Source: Bacteroidaceae bacterium (GTDB lineage Bacteria > Bacteroidota > Bacteroidia > Bacteroidales > Bacteroidaceae). From it: a stretch of DNA of 64,000 bases. The notes beneath the pieces are model-generated. The model ran no database searches and was not told the DNA's origin. It saw nothing but the letters and a program-made list of their open reading frames with translations. The stretch lies in NCBI GenBank assembly GCA_017615835.1, contig JAFZZI010000007.1, positions 124,001-188,000 of the forward strand, given 5' to 3'. The position numbers and the translations under genes are program-made. Of this stretch, positions 42,249-50,851 are shown piece after piece (positions within the stretch are counted from its first letter, which is position 1; every line of letters begins with the position of its first letter).

Positions 42249-43151
42249 TCAATCGTCATGCGAATTGCGCGGATGATGTGCCAGTATTTCTTCTCTCAAA
42301 CGACTTCTGTCTATGTGGGTGTATATTTCGGTCGTTGCGATTTTCTCATGTCCAAGCATACTCTGAATAGCTCTGAGATTAGCACCACCTTCCAAAAGGT
42401 GAGTGGCAAAAGAATGTCGGAATGTATGAGGGCTGACCTTTTTGGTAACACCTGCCAGTCTGGTATGTTTTTTTACTATATCGAAAACCATCACCCTACT
42501 CAGTGGCTTGCCAGTTCTATAACTGACAAACAGAAAATCCTGAAAGCCGGGTTTTATCTCTATATGACAACGGTCTGTCATATAAAGTCTGATCTCGTTC
42601 AGAGCTCTGTCTGAGACAGGTACCAGACGCTGTTTGCTGCCTTTTCCAGTTACTTTGACAAAACCATCCTCGAAAAACATTTCAGACAGTTTCAGATTAC
42701 ACAGTTCAGAAACCCGGAGACCGCAACTGTACAAGGTCTCCAAAATAGCCCTATTCCGTTGTCCATCGGGAAGAGAACGGTCTATCGAAGCAATAATCCT
42801 GTCTATTTCACCTACCGTCAGCACCTCTGGAAGATACATTCCTGTCTTTGGGGATTCAAGCATCTCGCTGGGATCAGACTGAATATATCCATCTGTAACA
42901 AGAAACCTGAAAAAAGATCTGATTCCCGAAATAATACGACCTTGAGACCTCGGTGAGACTCCCAGGTCGTAAAGTGTGGCAGCAAAGGAATGCAAATGAT
43001 CCAAGGTCGTATCGCAGACTTCTACTCCCTGGTCATCCAGAAAAGACAGCAACTTCAAGACATCATCAGTATAAGCCTGAACTGTGTTGGACGACAGAGA
43101 CTGCTCAAGCAGAAGATACTGTCTGAAACGCGTCAAAAGCTCTGTTTCCAT
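42249..43151 (-). CDS. xerD: Tyrosine recombinase XerD
   Basis: Chromosome-dimer-resolution recombinase that acts at dif with XerC and is controlled by FtsK. The 300-aa protein has the core-binding domain at about 1-95 and a complete catalytic set: R146 (SCGLRVSELCNL), K170 (GKGSKQR), H242 and R245 (SPHTFRHSFATHLL), H268 (MLGHEKIATTEIYTHI) and Y277. Length and C-terminus fit XerD. It is not next to mobile genes. Confidence 0.93.
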   Translation of the reverse strand: METELLTRFRQYLLLEQSLSSNTVQAYTDDVLKLLSFLDDQGVEVCDTTLDHLHSFAATLYDLGVSPRSQGRIISGIRSFFRFLVTDGYIQSDPSEMLESPKTGMYLPEVLTVGEIDRIIASIDRSLPDGQRNRAILETLYSCGLRVSELCNLKLSEMFFEDGFVKVTGKGSKQRLVPVSDRALNEIRLYMTDRCHIEIKPGFQDFLFVSYRTGKPLSRVMVFDIVKKHTRLAGVTKKVSPHTFRHSFATHLLEGGANLRAIQSMLGHEKIATTEIYTHIDRSRLREEILAHHPRNSHDD

Positions 43152-43198
43152 AATCCGACAAATGGTTCTCCCATAAGACTAATCTGAACTATTTGCAT

Positions 43199-43206
43199 TA
43201 TATTTG
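43199..43206 (+). promoter_or_regulatory. -7 element of the O-methyltransferase operon
   Basis: TATATTTG (TAnnTTTG), about 57 bp before the ATG. The 12-bp palindrome TTGCAATTGCAA at 43210-43221 lies at the expected transcription start. No TTTG at 19 nt. Confidence 0.5.
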
Positions 43207-43262
43207 CGATTGCAATTGCAAAGGCAACACCAGCAAGCGTCAAAGTTACTCTATTTTTCTTT

Positions 43263-43925
43263 ATGACAGAACTAGGGACAGGATACACGGGCGAGGAAGC
43301 GCTGGAAGAGTATATCAGCGCCCATATAGATACCGAGGGAGAACTGCTCTCAGCCTTGTATCGGGAGACCAACATCCACCTGCTGAACCCACGCATGGCC
43401 TCCGGTCATATTCAGGGAAGATTACTCAAAATGCTGACTTCGATGATTAAGCCGAGAACAGCCCTGGAAATAGGGACTTTCAGCGGGTACTCTGCAATAT
43501 GCATGGCAGAGGGACTCCCGAAAGGAGGGTTATTGCATACTGTCGAATGTAACGATGAACTTGAAGAATTCATTTCCAAATGGATTGCAGGGTCTGGATA
43601 TATGGACAGAATCATTCAACATTCAGGCAACGCTCTACGGCTTGTGCCGGCAATGGGATTACTGTTTGACATGGTTTTCATTGATGGGGACAAACGCCAG
43701 TATCCCGAATACTATGTGATGGTTATGGACTATCTTGCAGAAGGAGGCTATATCATAGCCGACAACACTCTATGGGACGGGCATGTTATTTCACCCGATT
43801 ATGACAACGACGCCCAGACAATCGGAATACGGAGATTCAATGACATGGTTGCTGCAGACGAAAGAGTCGAGGTGTCAATGATTCCAATGCGCGACGGACT
43901 GACTCTGATCAGGAAAAAGAATTAA
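43263..43925 (+). CDS. O-methyltransferase, caffeoyl-CoA-methyltransferase-like family
   Basis: A 220-aa SAM-dependent methyltransferase of the Methyltransf_3 type. SAM-binding motif ALEIGTFSGYSAICMAEGL, acidic motif HTVECNDELEEF, metal-site region MVFIDGDKRQYPEYY and ADNTLWDGHV are all clear. Bacterial members are broad catechol-type or tRNA methyltransferases; the substrate is not known. It is followed by rbfA after 12 bp in the same direction. Confidence 0.85.
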   Translation: MTELGTGYTGEEALEEYISAHIDTEGELLSALYRETNIHLLNPRMASGHIQGRLLKMLTSMIKPRTALEIGTFSGYSAICMAEGLPKGGLLHTVECNDELEEFISKWIAGSGYMDRIIQHSGNALRLVPAMGLLFDMVFIDGDKRQYPEYYVMVMDYLAEGGYIIADNTLWDGHVISPDYDNDAQTIGIRRFNDMVAADERVEVSMIPMRDGLTLIRKKN

Positions 43926-43937
43926 GGAGAACTTCAT

Positions 43938-44273
43938 ATGGACAATACCAGGCAACAGAAGATTTCGCGTTTGGTTCAGAAGGAACTTAGCGAAATGTTC
44001 CTCAAACAGACGAAACTGACAAAAGGACTGTTAGTAAGCGTAAGCGGTGTCCGCATCAGCAGCGACCTGCAGATTGCAAACGTTTATCTTAGCGTCTTCC
44101 CCTCGGAGAAAGCCGTCGAAACAGTCAGGAATGTGAACGAAAACGTAAAATCACTCCGATTCGACTTCGGACAGAGAGTGCGTCACCAACTTAGGGTTAT
44201 TCCTGATTTCCGGTTCTTCGTAGATGATTCTCTTGACTATGTTGAGCATATCGATGAGTTACTGAAAAAATAA
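43938..44273 (+). CDS. rbfA: Ribosome-binding factor A
   Basis: A 111-aa KH-like protein needed for 30S maturation. Family signatures include RQQKISRLVQKELSEMFLKQ at the start and LRFDFGQRVRHQLRVIPDFR towards the end. Length is normal. It lies between the methyltransferase and the FtsX-like permease genes with short gaps, so the three are probably one operon. Confidence 0.93.
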   Translation: MDNTRQQKISRLVQKELSEMFLKQTKLTKGLLVSVSGVRISSDLQIANVYLSVFPSEKAVETVRNVNENVKSLRFDFGQRVRHQLRVIPDFRFFVDDSLDYVEHIDELLKK

Positions 44274-44282
44274 GCCTGCATC

Positions 44283-45527
44283 TTGTACCTTCCTTTTTTC
44301 ATAGCCCGCAGATATTTTTTCGGACGTAAGTCCAGAAATGTCGTCAATGTGATATCTCGTATCACCATGGCAGGCATCGCACTGTCTTCCCTGGCCATGA
44401 TTTGCACCTTGTCCGTATTTAACGGTTTTTCAAGTCTGATGACGTCCCTGTTCACAGGATTTGACCCGGAGCTCAGAATTGTTTCTGTCAAGGGAAAGAC
44501 CTTCAACCCGCAAAATGGATTATCAGATATAGTTTTTGCCAAGAATTACGTTGAGGCATCAACCTGTTCCTTCAAAGAACAAGCGCTTGTTAAAAGCGGC
44601 AACAACCAGCAGGTTGTCACCGTGTTAGCCTTGGACGAAAACTACAAGCAAGTGTATGATCTAGACAACCTCCTAATCGGAGACGGGCATTATTTGCTGA
44701 AAGACAGCGTATGCGAATATGGTATCATGGGCATTGGTCTTGTCTATAGCCTGGACTGCGGCATGAATCCCGCATTTCCCCTAACCCTATACGCCCCGAA
44801 GCGTGGTGTGAAAGTCAACATGAACAACGTAACAGCAAATTTCAACAGCGCACCTTTCTATTCTCCAGGGTTGGCTTTCCAAGTCAGCCAGCCGTCTTAT
44901 GACAACAGTTATGTAATAGTACCGATGAGTCTTGCCAGACGTCTTTTCGATAAAAGTACCGAAGTAACGTCAATCGATCTGAAAATCAAAGATAACTTTT
45001 CAGTAAGGAAAGCCCGTAGAGATTTACAGACATCTGTAGGGCCCGACTTCAAGGTAATGGACCGCTACGAGCAACAGTCCGATATTTTCAGGATAGTAAA
45101 ACTTGAAAAATTCATCTCCTACCTCTTTCTCTCATTCATCCTTCTAATAGCCTGCTTCAACATAATAGGTTCCTTGATTATGCTCATTATCGAGAAGGAA
45201 GGAGACACAGAAGTGCTGTCATGTCTGGGATTGTCGCGCAACTCTATCAGTAACATTTTCATTATCAACGGCATCCTTGTCTCGATTTCAGGAGCAGTTG
45301 CCGGGCTGGCGATTGGTATTGTACTGGCACTTCTGCAACAGCATTATGGATTCATCCCATTAGGGAACAACGGAGGGTTCATTGTCGATTCCTATCCGGT
45401 AAAAGTCAAGTTTGCAGATGTCATAATCGTACTACTTACCGTAACCGCCACATCTCTTGCGACAGTCTGGCCAATTAAGAAGATCGCCTGGAGATTTGTC
45501 GGGAACAAAGAAAAAGAAACGCTTTAG
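44283..45527 (+). CDS. FtsX-like ABC transporter permease (LolC/LolE type)
   Basis: A 414-aa inner-membrane permease with the LolC/E layout: helix about 18-42 after FIARRYFFGRKSRNVVNVIS, a large periplasmic domain to about residue 265, then three helices (FISYLFLSFILLIACFNIIG, and ISGAVAGLAIGIVLALLQQ, ADVIIVLLTVTATSLATVWP). It probably works in lipoprotein release with a separate ATPase. No ATG fits the N-terminus: the frame begins with TTG at 44283, 9 bp after rbfA, which I take as the start. It overlaps the convergent murI stop by 4 bp. Confidence 0.85.
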   Translation: MYLPFFIARRYFFGRKSRNVVNVISRITMAGIALSSLAMICTLSVFNGFSSLMTSLFTGFDPELRIVSVKGKTFNPQNGLSDIVFAKNYVEASTCSFKEQALVKSGNNQQVVTVLALDENYKQVYDLDNLLIGDGHYLLKDSVCEYGIMGIGLVYSLDCGMNPAFPLTLYAPKRGVKVNMNNVTANFNSAPFYSPGLAFQVSQPSYDNSYVIVPMSLARRLFDKSTEVTSIDLKIKDNFSVRKARRDLQTSVGPDFKVMDRYEQQSDIFRIVKLEKFISYLFLSFILLIACFNIIGSLIMLIIEKEGDTEVLSCLGLSRNSISNIFIINGILVSISGAVAGLAIGIVLALLQQHYGFIPLGNNGGFIVDSYPVKVKFADVIIVLLTVTATSLATVWPIKKIAWRFVGNKEKETL

Positions 45528-46369
45528 ACAGCTACTGTTTCTGCCTTGATTTTTTCTTTAAGAAACAACGACGCGGACGGCAGGAACCTTTCCGTCGATT
45601 CTGTCGTAAGATAGCGGCAACCACCGCCCTTTGTGCATTTTACATCTATTTCAGGATGACGTTGAAGATAGTTCTGCAGAGAGGAAGCCACATAATCACC
45701 CTGGCAGACAAGCCGTATATCATCCGAAACATATTTGCGGATTTTCTCAAGCATGAGCGGATAATGAGTGCAACCTAATATCACAGTATCCATAGCAGGG
45801 TCTTTTGCTATAAGATTGCGAACGTGTTTTTCTATGAAATAGTCCGCCCCTTCCGAATCGTACTCGCCTGTTTCAACCAACGGAACCCAAATAGGGCAAG
45901 CCTCTCCGGTAACAGTAATATCCGGGAACAGCTTGCGGATTTCCATGGGATAGGACATCGACTTAATTGTCCCGGGAGTAGCGAGTATTCCGACATGACG
46001 ACTCTTGGTCAGCGAACCTATACTCTCAACAGTGGGTCTTATTATTCCGAGAACTCTTCGGTTTACGTCAAGTCGTGGAAGATCATTAACCTGAATGGTC
46101 TTCAAAGCTTTGGCTGAAGCTGTGTTGCATGCAAGTATAACAAGATGGCATCCCCGTTCAAACAGTTTCTCCACACATTGCGAGGTAAACTCGTATACCA
46201 CCTCAAACGAGCGCGTTCCGTAAGGAGTACGGGCATTGTCTCCAAAATATAGATAATCGTACTGGGGAAGATTCTTCCTGATCCTGTCCAGTATGGTAAG
46301 ACCTCCATAACCGGAATCAAAGATCCCTATTGGGCCAGCTCCTTCAGGAAAACCCGTTCTTCTCATCAT
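45524..46369 (-). CDS. murI: Glutamate racemase
   Basis: Cofactor-independent enzyme that makes D-glutamate for peptidoglycan. The 281-aa protein has PIGIFDSGYGGLTILDRI at the start and both catalytic cysteines, in VILACNTASAKALKT and VILGCTHYPLMLEKI, together with YFGDNARTPYG. Complete. It sits 15 bp after the last skp gene, as in other Bacteroidales where skp, murI and bamA cluster. Confidence 0.95.
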   Translation of the reverse strand: MMRRTGFPEGAGPIGIFDSGYGGLTILDRIRKNLPQYDYLYFGDNARTPYGTRSFEVVYEFTSQCVEKLFERGCHLVILACNTASAKALKTIQVNDLPRLDVNRRVLGIIRPTVESIGSLTKSRHVGILATPGTIKSMSYPMEIRKLFPDITVTGEACPIWVPLVETGEYDSEGADYFIEKHVRNLIAKDPAMDTVILGCTHYPLMLEKIRKYVSDDIRLVCQGDYVASSLQNYLQRHPEIDVKCTKGGGCRYLTTESTERFLPSASLFLKEKIKAETVAV

Positions 46370-46384
46370 ATTTTTTTCGGTTGA

Positions 46385-46921
46385 TTACTCTTCTTTTTTC
46401 TCTTTAGGATTGACGGAAATGCCCAGGGCCCTGTAGACTGGAACTGAAATATCAATTCCTTTATCCTGATTGATGAACAGGTATGAATGGCTGCCCATAT
46501 CAATTACATAATCCAGCTTCATCTGCTTTCCTATTCTGTTTATTGCATTCAGAAGCTTTACCTTTATCGGCTCAAGAAGAGCCTCTCTCTCTTTGGCCAG
46601 AGACTCCTTTGCAGAGCGGTTGAACTCCATATTCTCATCGTAAAGCAATTGAAGCTCCTTCTGTCTCTTCATGATGATTGTCTGTGACAACAGTTTCTGA
46701 CCGTGCAAATACTCAGTGTACTGACGGTAAAACTCATTCTGTTGTCTGGATATTTCCTCGGAGTACTCATCCTGAAGCTTCTGCAACTTATCCTCAGCCT
46801 TTTTGTATTCAGGCATCAGCATTATAGTCTCGTCAAAGTTCAGATAGCCGAAACGTCCTTCCTGGGCAAAGGAGACCAGAAACAGAGTCAATGCGAACAA
46901 TAATGTTGTGAATCTTTTCAT
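46385..46921 (-). CDS. OmpH/Skp-family periplasmic chaperone (third of three)
   Basis: Skp-like chaperones hold unfolded outer-membrane proteins for BamA. This 178-aa copy starts MKRFTTLLFALTLFLVSFAQ (signal peptide), then GRFGYLNFDETIMLMPEYKK and a long charged coiled coil (EYSEEISRQQNEFYRQYTEY), ending with a charged tail KEKKEE. The upstream frame extension overlaps the terminator of the preceding gene, so the ATG at 46919-46921 is used. It lies behind that terminator, so it may be expressed at a lower level than the other two. Confidence 0.85.
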   Translation of the reverse strand: MKRFTTLLFALTLFLVSFAQEGRFGYLNFDETIMLMPEYKKAEDKLQKLQDEYSEEISRQQNEFYRQYTEYLHGQKLLSQTIIMKRQKELQLLYDENMEFNRSAKESLAKEREALLEPIKVKLLNAINRIGKQMKLDYVIDMGSHSYLFINQDKGIDISVPVYRALGISVNPKEKKEE

Positions 46922-46928
46922 GCAACCG

Positions 46929-46963
46929 AAAAAAAAGTGGGAAGTGACAACCCCGCTTCCCAC
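46929..46963 (-). terminator. Terminator between second and third skp genes
   Basis: Minus strand GTGGGAAG (46963-46956), 11-nt loop, CTTCCCAC (46944-46937), followed by eight T (46936-46929). It is a textbook intrinsic terminator only 8 bp before the third skp start, which implies partial read-through or attenuation. Confidence 0.85.
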
Positions 46964-46981
46964 CGATTATTAACGTTAGGC

Positions 46982-47482
46982 TTACTTGATACCGAGCTTT
47001 GACTTGACAAGAGCCGTGACATCAGTCGTGGCACTCTTGCTCACATATGGAATAACATTGTCGGAAGAGTCGAACACACAGATATAACCACCTTCGTCTC
47101 CAACCTCCTGGATTGCTTTCAGGACCTTGCCTGAAATCTCAGCCATCTTCTCTTGGGACACCTTCTGAAGATTCTGCTGACTGTCCTGATAGAACTTGTT
47201 CATTTTTTCGTAAAGTTCCTGGAGTTCCTGCTCACGCCGCTGTTTAATGTTGTCAGGCAGAGTAGAGGCCTGAGCTTCATAATCAGAATTTTTTTTGGTC
47301 AACTCTTCCTGCAGATAAGTCAACTCCTCCTCATACTGTTTCTGCAGCGTCTGCAATTCGTTCTGAGCCTGGGTATATTCGGGCATAAGCTGTATAATGG
47401 AACCGGAATCCACATTTCCGAATTTCTGAGCAGACACACACATTGGCGCAAGAATCAGCGCCATGACAAATAACTTTTTCAT
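46982..47482 (-). CDS. OmpH/Skp-family periplasmic chaperone (second of three)
   Basis: A 166-aa protein: signal MKKLFVMALILAPMCVSAQ, conserved opening KFGNVDSGSIIQLMPEYTQA, then a Gln/Glu-rich coiled coil (ELQTLQKQYEEELTYLQEEL) and the C-terminal globular strand VFDSSDNVIPYVS. It is the middle of three tandem paralogues and is followed by a strong terminator. The three share the signal-plus-MPEY or IPAY opening but differ widely in the coil, so they are old duplicates. Confidence 0.87.
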   Translation of the reverse strand: MKKLFVMALILAPMCVSAQKFGNVDSGSIIQLMPEYTQAQNELQTLQKQYEEELTYLQEELTKKNSDYEAQASTLPDNIKQRREQELQELYEKMNKFYQDSQQNLQKVSQEKMAEISGKVLKAIQEVGDEGGYICVFDSSDNVIPYVSKSATTDVTALVKSKLGIK

Positions 47483-47536
47483 ATGCTTATCTTAATAAAT
47501 AATCGTACTGGTTAACGCAAAGGTAATCATTAAAAT

Positions 47537-48049
47537 TTAATATCCCATCTTTTCTAGAACTTCATTGCTGATATCTATCTTGGGAGAGGCGTAAATCACG
47601 CTGCCTGCCGAAGCCCTGTCTATAACCATAGAGTATCCTTTTGCATCGCTGACAGACTTGACAGCCTCGTAAATCTCGTCCTGAATAGGAGCCATCAGAC
47701 TCTCGCGCTTTTTGTAATATTCGCCACCATCGGGACTGAAATACTGGCGTTTCAACTCGCTGGCAGACTTCTCCTTTGCCACTATTTCCTCCTCTTTCTT
47801 GGTCTTTTGTTCCTCTGAAAGGAAAAGGGCCTCGTTCTGATAGTTCTTGTAGAGGGTCTGCGCCTCCTGCGAAATAGCCTCCACTTCTGCCTGCCATCTC
47901 TTGGACAACTGATTCAGCTGCTCGTTGGCGCGCTCATAAGCCGGTATCTTGCCTAAAATGTACTCCATGTCGATAAGCGCGAATTTCTGTGCTCCAGCCG
48001 TCAAGGCCAGTACGCACACAACTGAGAAAATTGTAATGAACTTTTTCAT
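47537..48049 (-). CDS. OmpH/Skp-family periplasmic chaperone (first of three)
   Basis: A 170-aa protein with signal MKKFITIFSVVCVLALTAGA, opening KFALIDMEYILGKIPAYERA and a Lys/Glu-rich coiled coil (EEQKTKKEEEIVAKEKSASE) typical of Skp tentacles, ending in the strand MVIDRASAGSVIYASPKIDI. It is the copy nearest bamA, 108 bp after it, with a candidate -7 (TAGTTTTG at 48133-48126, minus strand). The bamA link supports a role in outer-membrane protein assembly. Confidence 0.88.
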   Translation of the reverse strand: MKKFITIFSVVCVLALTAGAQKFALIDMEYILGKIPAYERANEQLNQLSKRWQAEVEAISQEAQTLYKNYQNEALFLSEEQKTKKEEEIVAKEKSASELKRQYFSPDGGEYYKKRESLMAPIQDEIYEAVKSVSDAKGYSMVIDRASAGSVIYASPKIDISNEVLEKMGY

Positions 48050-48157
48050 ATCGCATTATTTTAATTGGTTACAACTTTTTGATTTGACAAGGAATGCAAG
48101 GATTAAAAGGGTTCACTTAATAAATCAAAACTACTTTGAACAAACTTTAATCCGACA

Positions 48158-50851
48158 TCAGAATTCCTGCCCCAGAATGAAGTGAATCTGACTACCTCCA
48201 TACTGTCTTGTTCCATATACGGGATCGAAACCATAAGCCCAGTCAAGTCCCATCATACCAATCATAGGAAGGAATACGCGTACCCCAACTCCGGCCGAAC
48301 GCTTCATATCGAACGGATTGAATGATTTTATGTCAGTCCATGCATTTCCGCCCTCAACAAAAGCCAAGGCGTAAATTGTAGTCGCATTTTCCATCATAAG
48401 CGGATACCGCAGTTCAGCAGACATACGTGAATATGCATATCCTTCACCGCTTGGTGTCAGACAGCCATTCTCATATCCCCTGAGACCGATAGTCTCGGTG
48501 GCATATGCATAAGATGCTCCGCTCATACCATCGCCACCCACGTAAAAAGTCTCAAACGGTGACCTCTTGAATCTGTTATATGAACCCAAAATACCGAACT
48601 CAAAGCGAGTCATCAGTACGAGATTCCTTTTCTGTCCGCTGGTCAGTGACGTATAGGTTCTCGCCTTGAATTTCCACTTGTGGTACTCTATCCATTTGTG
48701 CTTTTGCTGCAGTTCTTGCTGATAAGTAGCAGAAGAACGGTCTGAAGCCAGACCTTCATAGTTGACTCCGTCAAACAGCGAGTATGGGGGAGTAAGCGAG
48801 ACGCTGAACGATATGTCCGAACCGACACGGGGGTAGATGGCATTGTCCGTGCTGTTACGTCCGAAAACTATATTAAGACTCAAATTGTTGCAGCTTCCAT
48901 TGTTAATCAGGAAATATGACCAGTCCTTGAGATTGTATCTTGTGTAAGAAAGTTCAGCGTAAAGAGTGAACAGGTCGTCAGGCCATCTTAAACGCGTTCC
49001 CCATCCAATTGAAGCTCCAAGCATCGAAAAGCTCTTGTCCGGATCATAGAAAGACTCATAGTTGTAATAGTTTCCTCCGTACACTCCGTTCCCATACTGA
49101 CCTATGCCGTACATATACTGCATGTAGTTGTTGTAATAGGAGGAGTTGTAGTAATTATCGCTTATGTCAGTCTGTTTTGAGTAGAAAAAGCCGAAAGACA
49201 AAGTGTTCGGTCTGTTACCACCCAACCACGGTTCCATGAATGAAATACTGTAAGAATGATAGTAGCTTCCATTTGTCTGTCCGCTGATTGAGAAAGTCTG
49301 TCCATCACCCTGAGGCAAAAGGAAACGGCGGTTTGCACTCTTATGGAACAGATTGAACATCGAAAAGTTTGTAAACTTAAGAGCTACTCTGCCTATAACA
49401 CCTGTCTGACCCCAACCCGCCGAAAGTTCAATCTGATCATTGGCTTTCGACTCCAGATTCCAGTCTATGTCAACCGTTCCGTTCACCATGTCGGGCTTGA
49501 TATCATACTGAATCGACTGAGGATTGAAATGTCCCATCTGTCCAATCTGTCTGAAAGAACGTTCCATTGCATCAGTGGTGAAAAGGTCGCCTGGACGGGT
49601 ATACAGTTCACGACGCACTACATTTTCATATACACGGTCATTGCCATAGATACTGACTTTGTTGATAGTGGCCTGCGAACCTTCAGAAATCCTTATCTGC
49701 AGATCGATACTGTCGTTCTCGACATTCACCTCGACAGGATCGATCCGACAGAACACATAACCGTTATTGTAGTATAGCAGTCTGCCTACAGCGTCCTCAT
49801 CCTTATTTAGCCTGTCATCTAGTTTTGTCTGGTCATAAACATCACCGGGTTCCATCTTGAGGAGTTCGGACAACTGGTCGCTGTTATAAACAGTATTGCC
49901 AACCCACTCAATATTTCGGAGATAATACTTGTTGCCTTCAAAAATTGTAAGAAAAACGTCGACCGTCTTATCATCATGGCTAACCACACTGTCTTCAACG
50001 ATATAGGCATCCCGGTACCCCATTTCGTTGTACTTGGTTATTATGTTGTTCTTGTCATTCTCGTATTCCTTGTCAATGAACTTTTTAGAACGGAAAAAGT
50101 CGCGAAGATTGCCCTTCTCGTTGGTCTTTTTCATTGATTTCTTTATTTGAACGTCGCTCAGCAACTCATTTCCTTTCAGAATGATACTGTTCACCTTGAC
50201 CTTCTCCTTCTTATCAACAAAAACGTCCACAAACACTCTGTTTTCCGCATCAGGATCATCGCGCTGGGCCACACGAATCTCTGCATTCTTGAAGCCCTTC
50301 CCGTCATAATAACGTTTGATCAGACGCTCGGCCCTGTCCATCATGTTAGGAGTTACATGGCCTCCTTTTATCAGGCCTATCTTTTCTTCAAGATCGTCAG
50401 ACTCGCCCTTCTTTATACCATGAAAAACAATACCGGAGACTTTTGGACGTAGTGCCAACTGTATGTCCAGATATATTTTGTTACCTACTATCCGAGGCGA
50501 GGAAATACTGACATAAGAAAACATTCCGTGTTTCCAATAGCGACGCACGGCGTCTGTAACATCTTCCGGAACATTTATCGTCTGACCTTCAGACAACCCT
50601 GAAAGATTCTTGAGAACCGTCTCGTCATAATCATCCACACCGGAGACAGAAATGCCGCCGATGACGTACTTACGACTTGACCCGTTGTATATGAAAGTCG
50701 GGTTCTCTATGACGTTTTCCTCCGGTTCCCCTGCATCATAGCCCTCCTCCTGCGCGCAGAGAGAAGTCGACAATACAAACCCGCAAAGCAGGATTCCGGT
50801 CAGACAGATTTTTCTCAGCTCGTACATCATCTTTTTCTGAAATTCCGTCAT
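48158..50851 (-). CDS. bamA: Outer-membrane protein assembly factor BamA
   Basis: The 897-aa Omp85 protein folds beta-barrels into the outer membrane. After a signal segment (RKICLTGILLCGFVLSTSLC) come POTRA repeats to about residue 440 (YVIGGISVSGVDDYDETVLK, VKVNSIILKGNELLSDVQIK, YYLRNIEWVGNTVYNSDQLS, ATINKVSIYGNDRVYENVVR). A 16-strand barrel follows, including the Omp85 motif-like GLRGYENG and a final FILGQEF. The start overlaps the uppS stop as ATGA, arguing for translational coupling from 50851; a later ATG at 50830 would give a shorter signal. A Tyr/Asn-rich insertion around residues 560-595 (the YNNYMQYMYGIGQYGNGVYG stretch) is a lineage-specific loop. Confidence 0.94.
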   Translation of the reverse strand: MTEFQKKMMYELRKICLTGILLCGFVLSTSLCAQEEGYDAGEPEENVIENPTFIYNGSSRKYVIGGISVSGVDDYDETVLKNLSGLSEGQTINVPEDVTDAVRRYWKHGMFSYVSISSPRIVGNKIYLDIQLALRPKVSGIVFHGIKKGESDDLEEKIGLIKGGHVTPNMMDRAERLIKRYYDGKGFKNAEIRVAQRDDPDAENRVFVDVFVDKKEKVKVNSIILKGNELLSDVQIKKSMKKTNEKGNLRDFFRSKKFIDKEYENDKNNIITKYNEMGYRDAYIVEDSVVSHDDKTVDVFLTIFEGNKYYLRNIEWVGNTVYNSDQLSELLKMEPGDVYDQTKLDDRLNKDEDAVGRLLYYNNGYVFCRIDPVEVNVENDSIDLQIRISEGSQATINKVSIYGNDRVYENVVRRELYTRPGDLFTTDAMERSFRQIGQMGHFNPQSIQYDIKPDMVNGTVDIDWNLESKANDQIELSAGWGQTGVIGRVALKFTNFSMFNLFHKSANRRFLLPQGDGQTFSISGQTNGSYYHSYSISFMEPWLGGNRPNTLSFGFFYSKQTDISDNYYNSSYYNNYMQYMYGIGQYGNGVYGGNYYNYESFYDPDKSFSMLGASIGWGTRLRWPDDLFTLYAELSYTRYNLKDWSYFLINNGSCNNLSLNIVFGRNSTDNAIYPRVGSDISFSVSLTPPYSLFDGVNYEGLASDRSSATYQQELQQKHKWIEYHKWKFKARTYTSLTSGQKRNLVLMTRFEFGILGSYNRFKRSPFETFYVGGDGMSGASYAYATETIGLRGYENGCLTPSGEGYAYSRMSAELRYPLMMENATTIYALAFVEGGNAWTDIKSFNPFDMKRSAGVGVRVFLPMIGMMGLDWAYGFDPVYGTRQYGGSQIHFILGQEF

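Noticed and set aside
42249-43151. Xer-type recombinases as signs of an integrated element
   Set aside because: Both (1-274 and 42249-43151) are the housekeeping XerC/XerD type in chromosomal contexts, with no attachment repeats or phage genes nearby.
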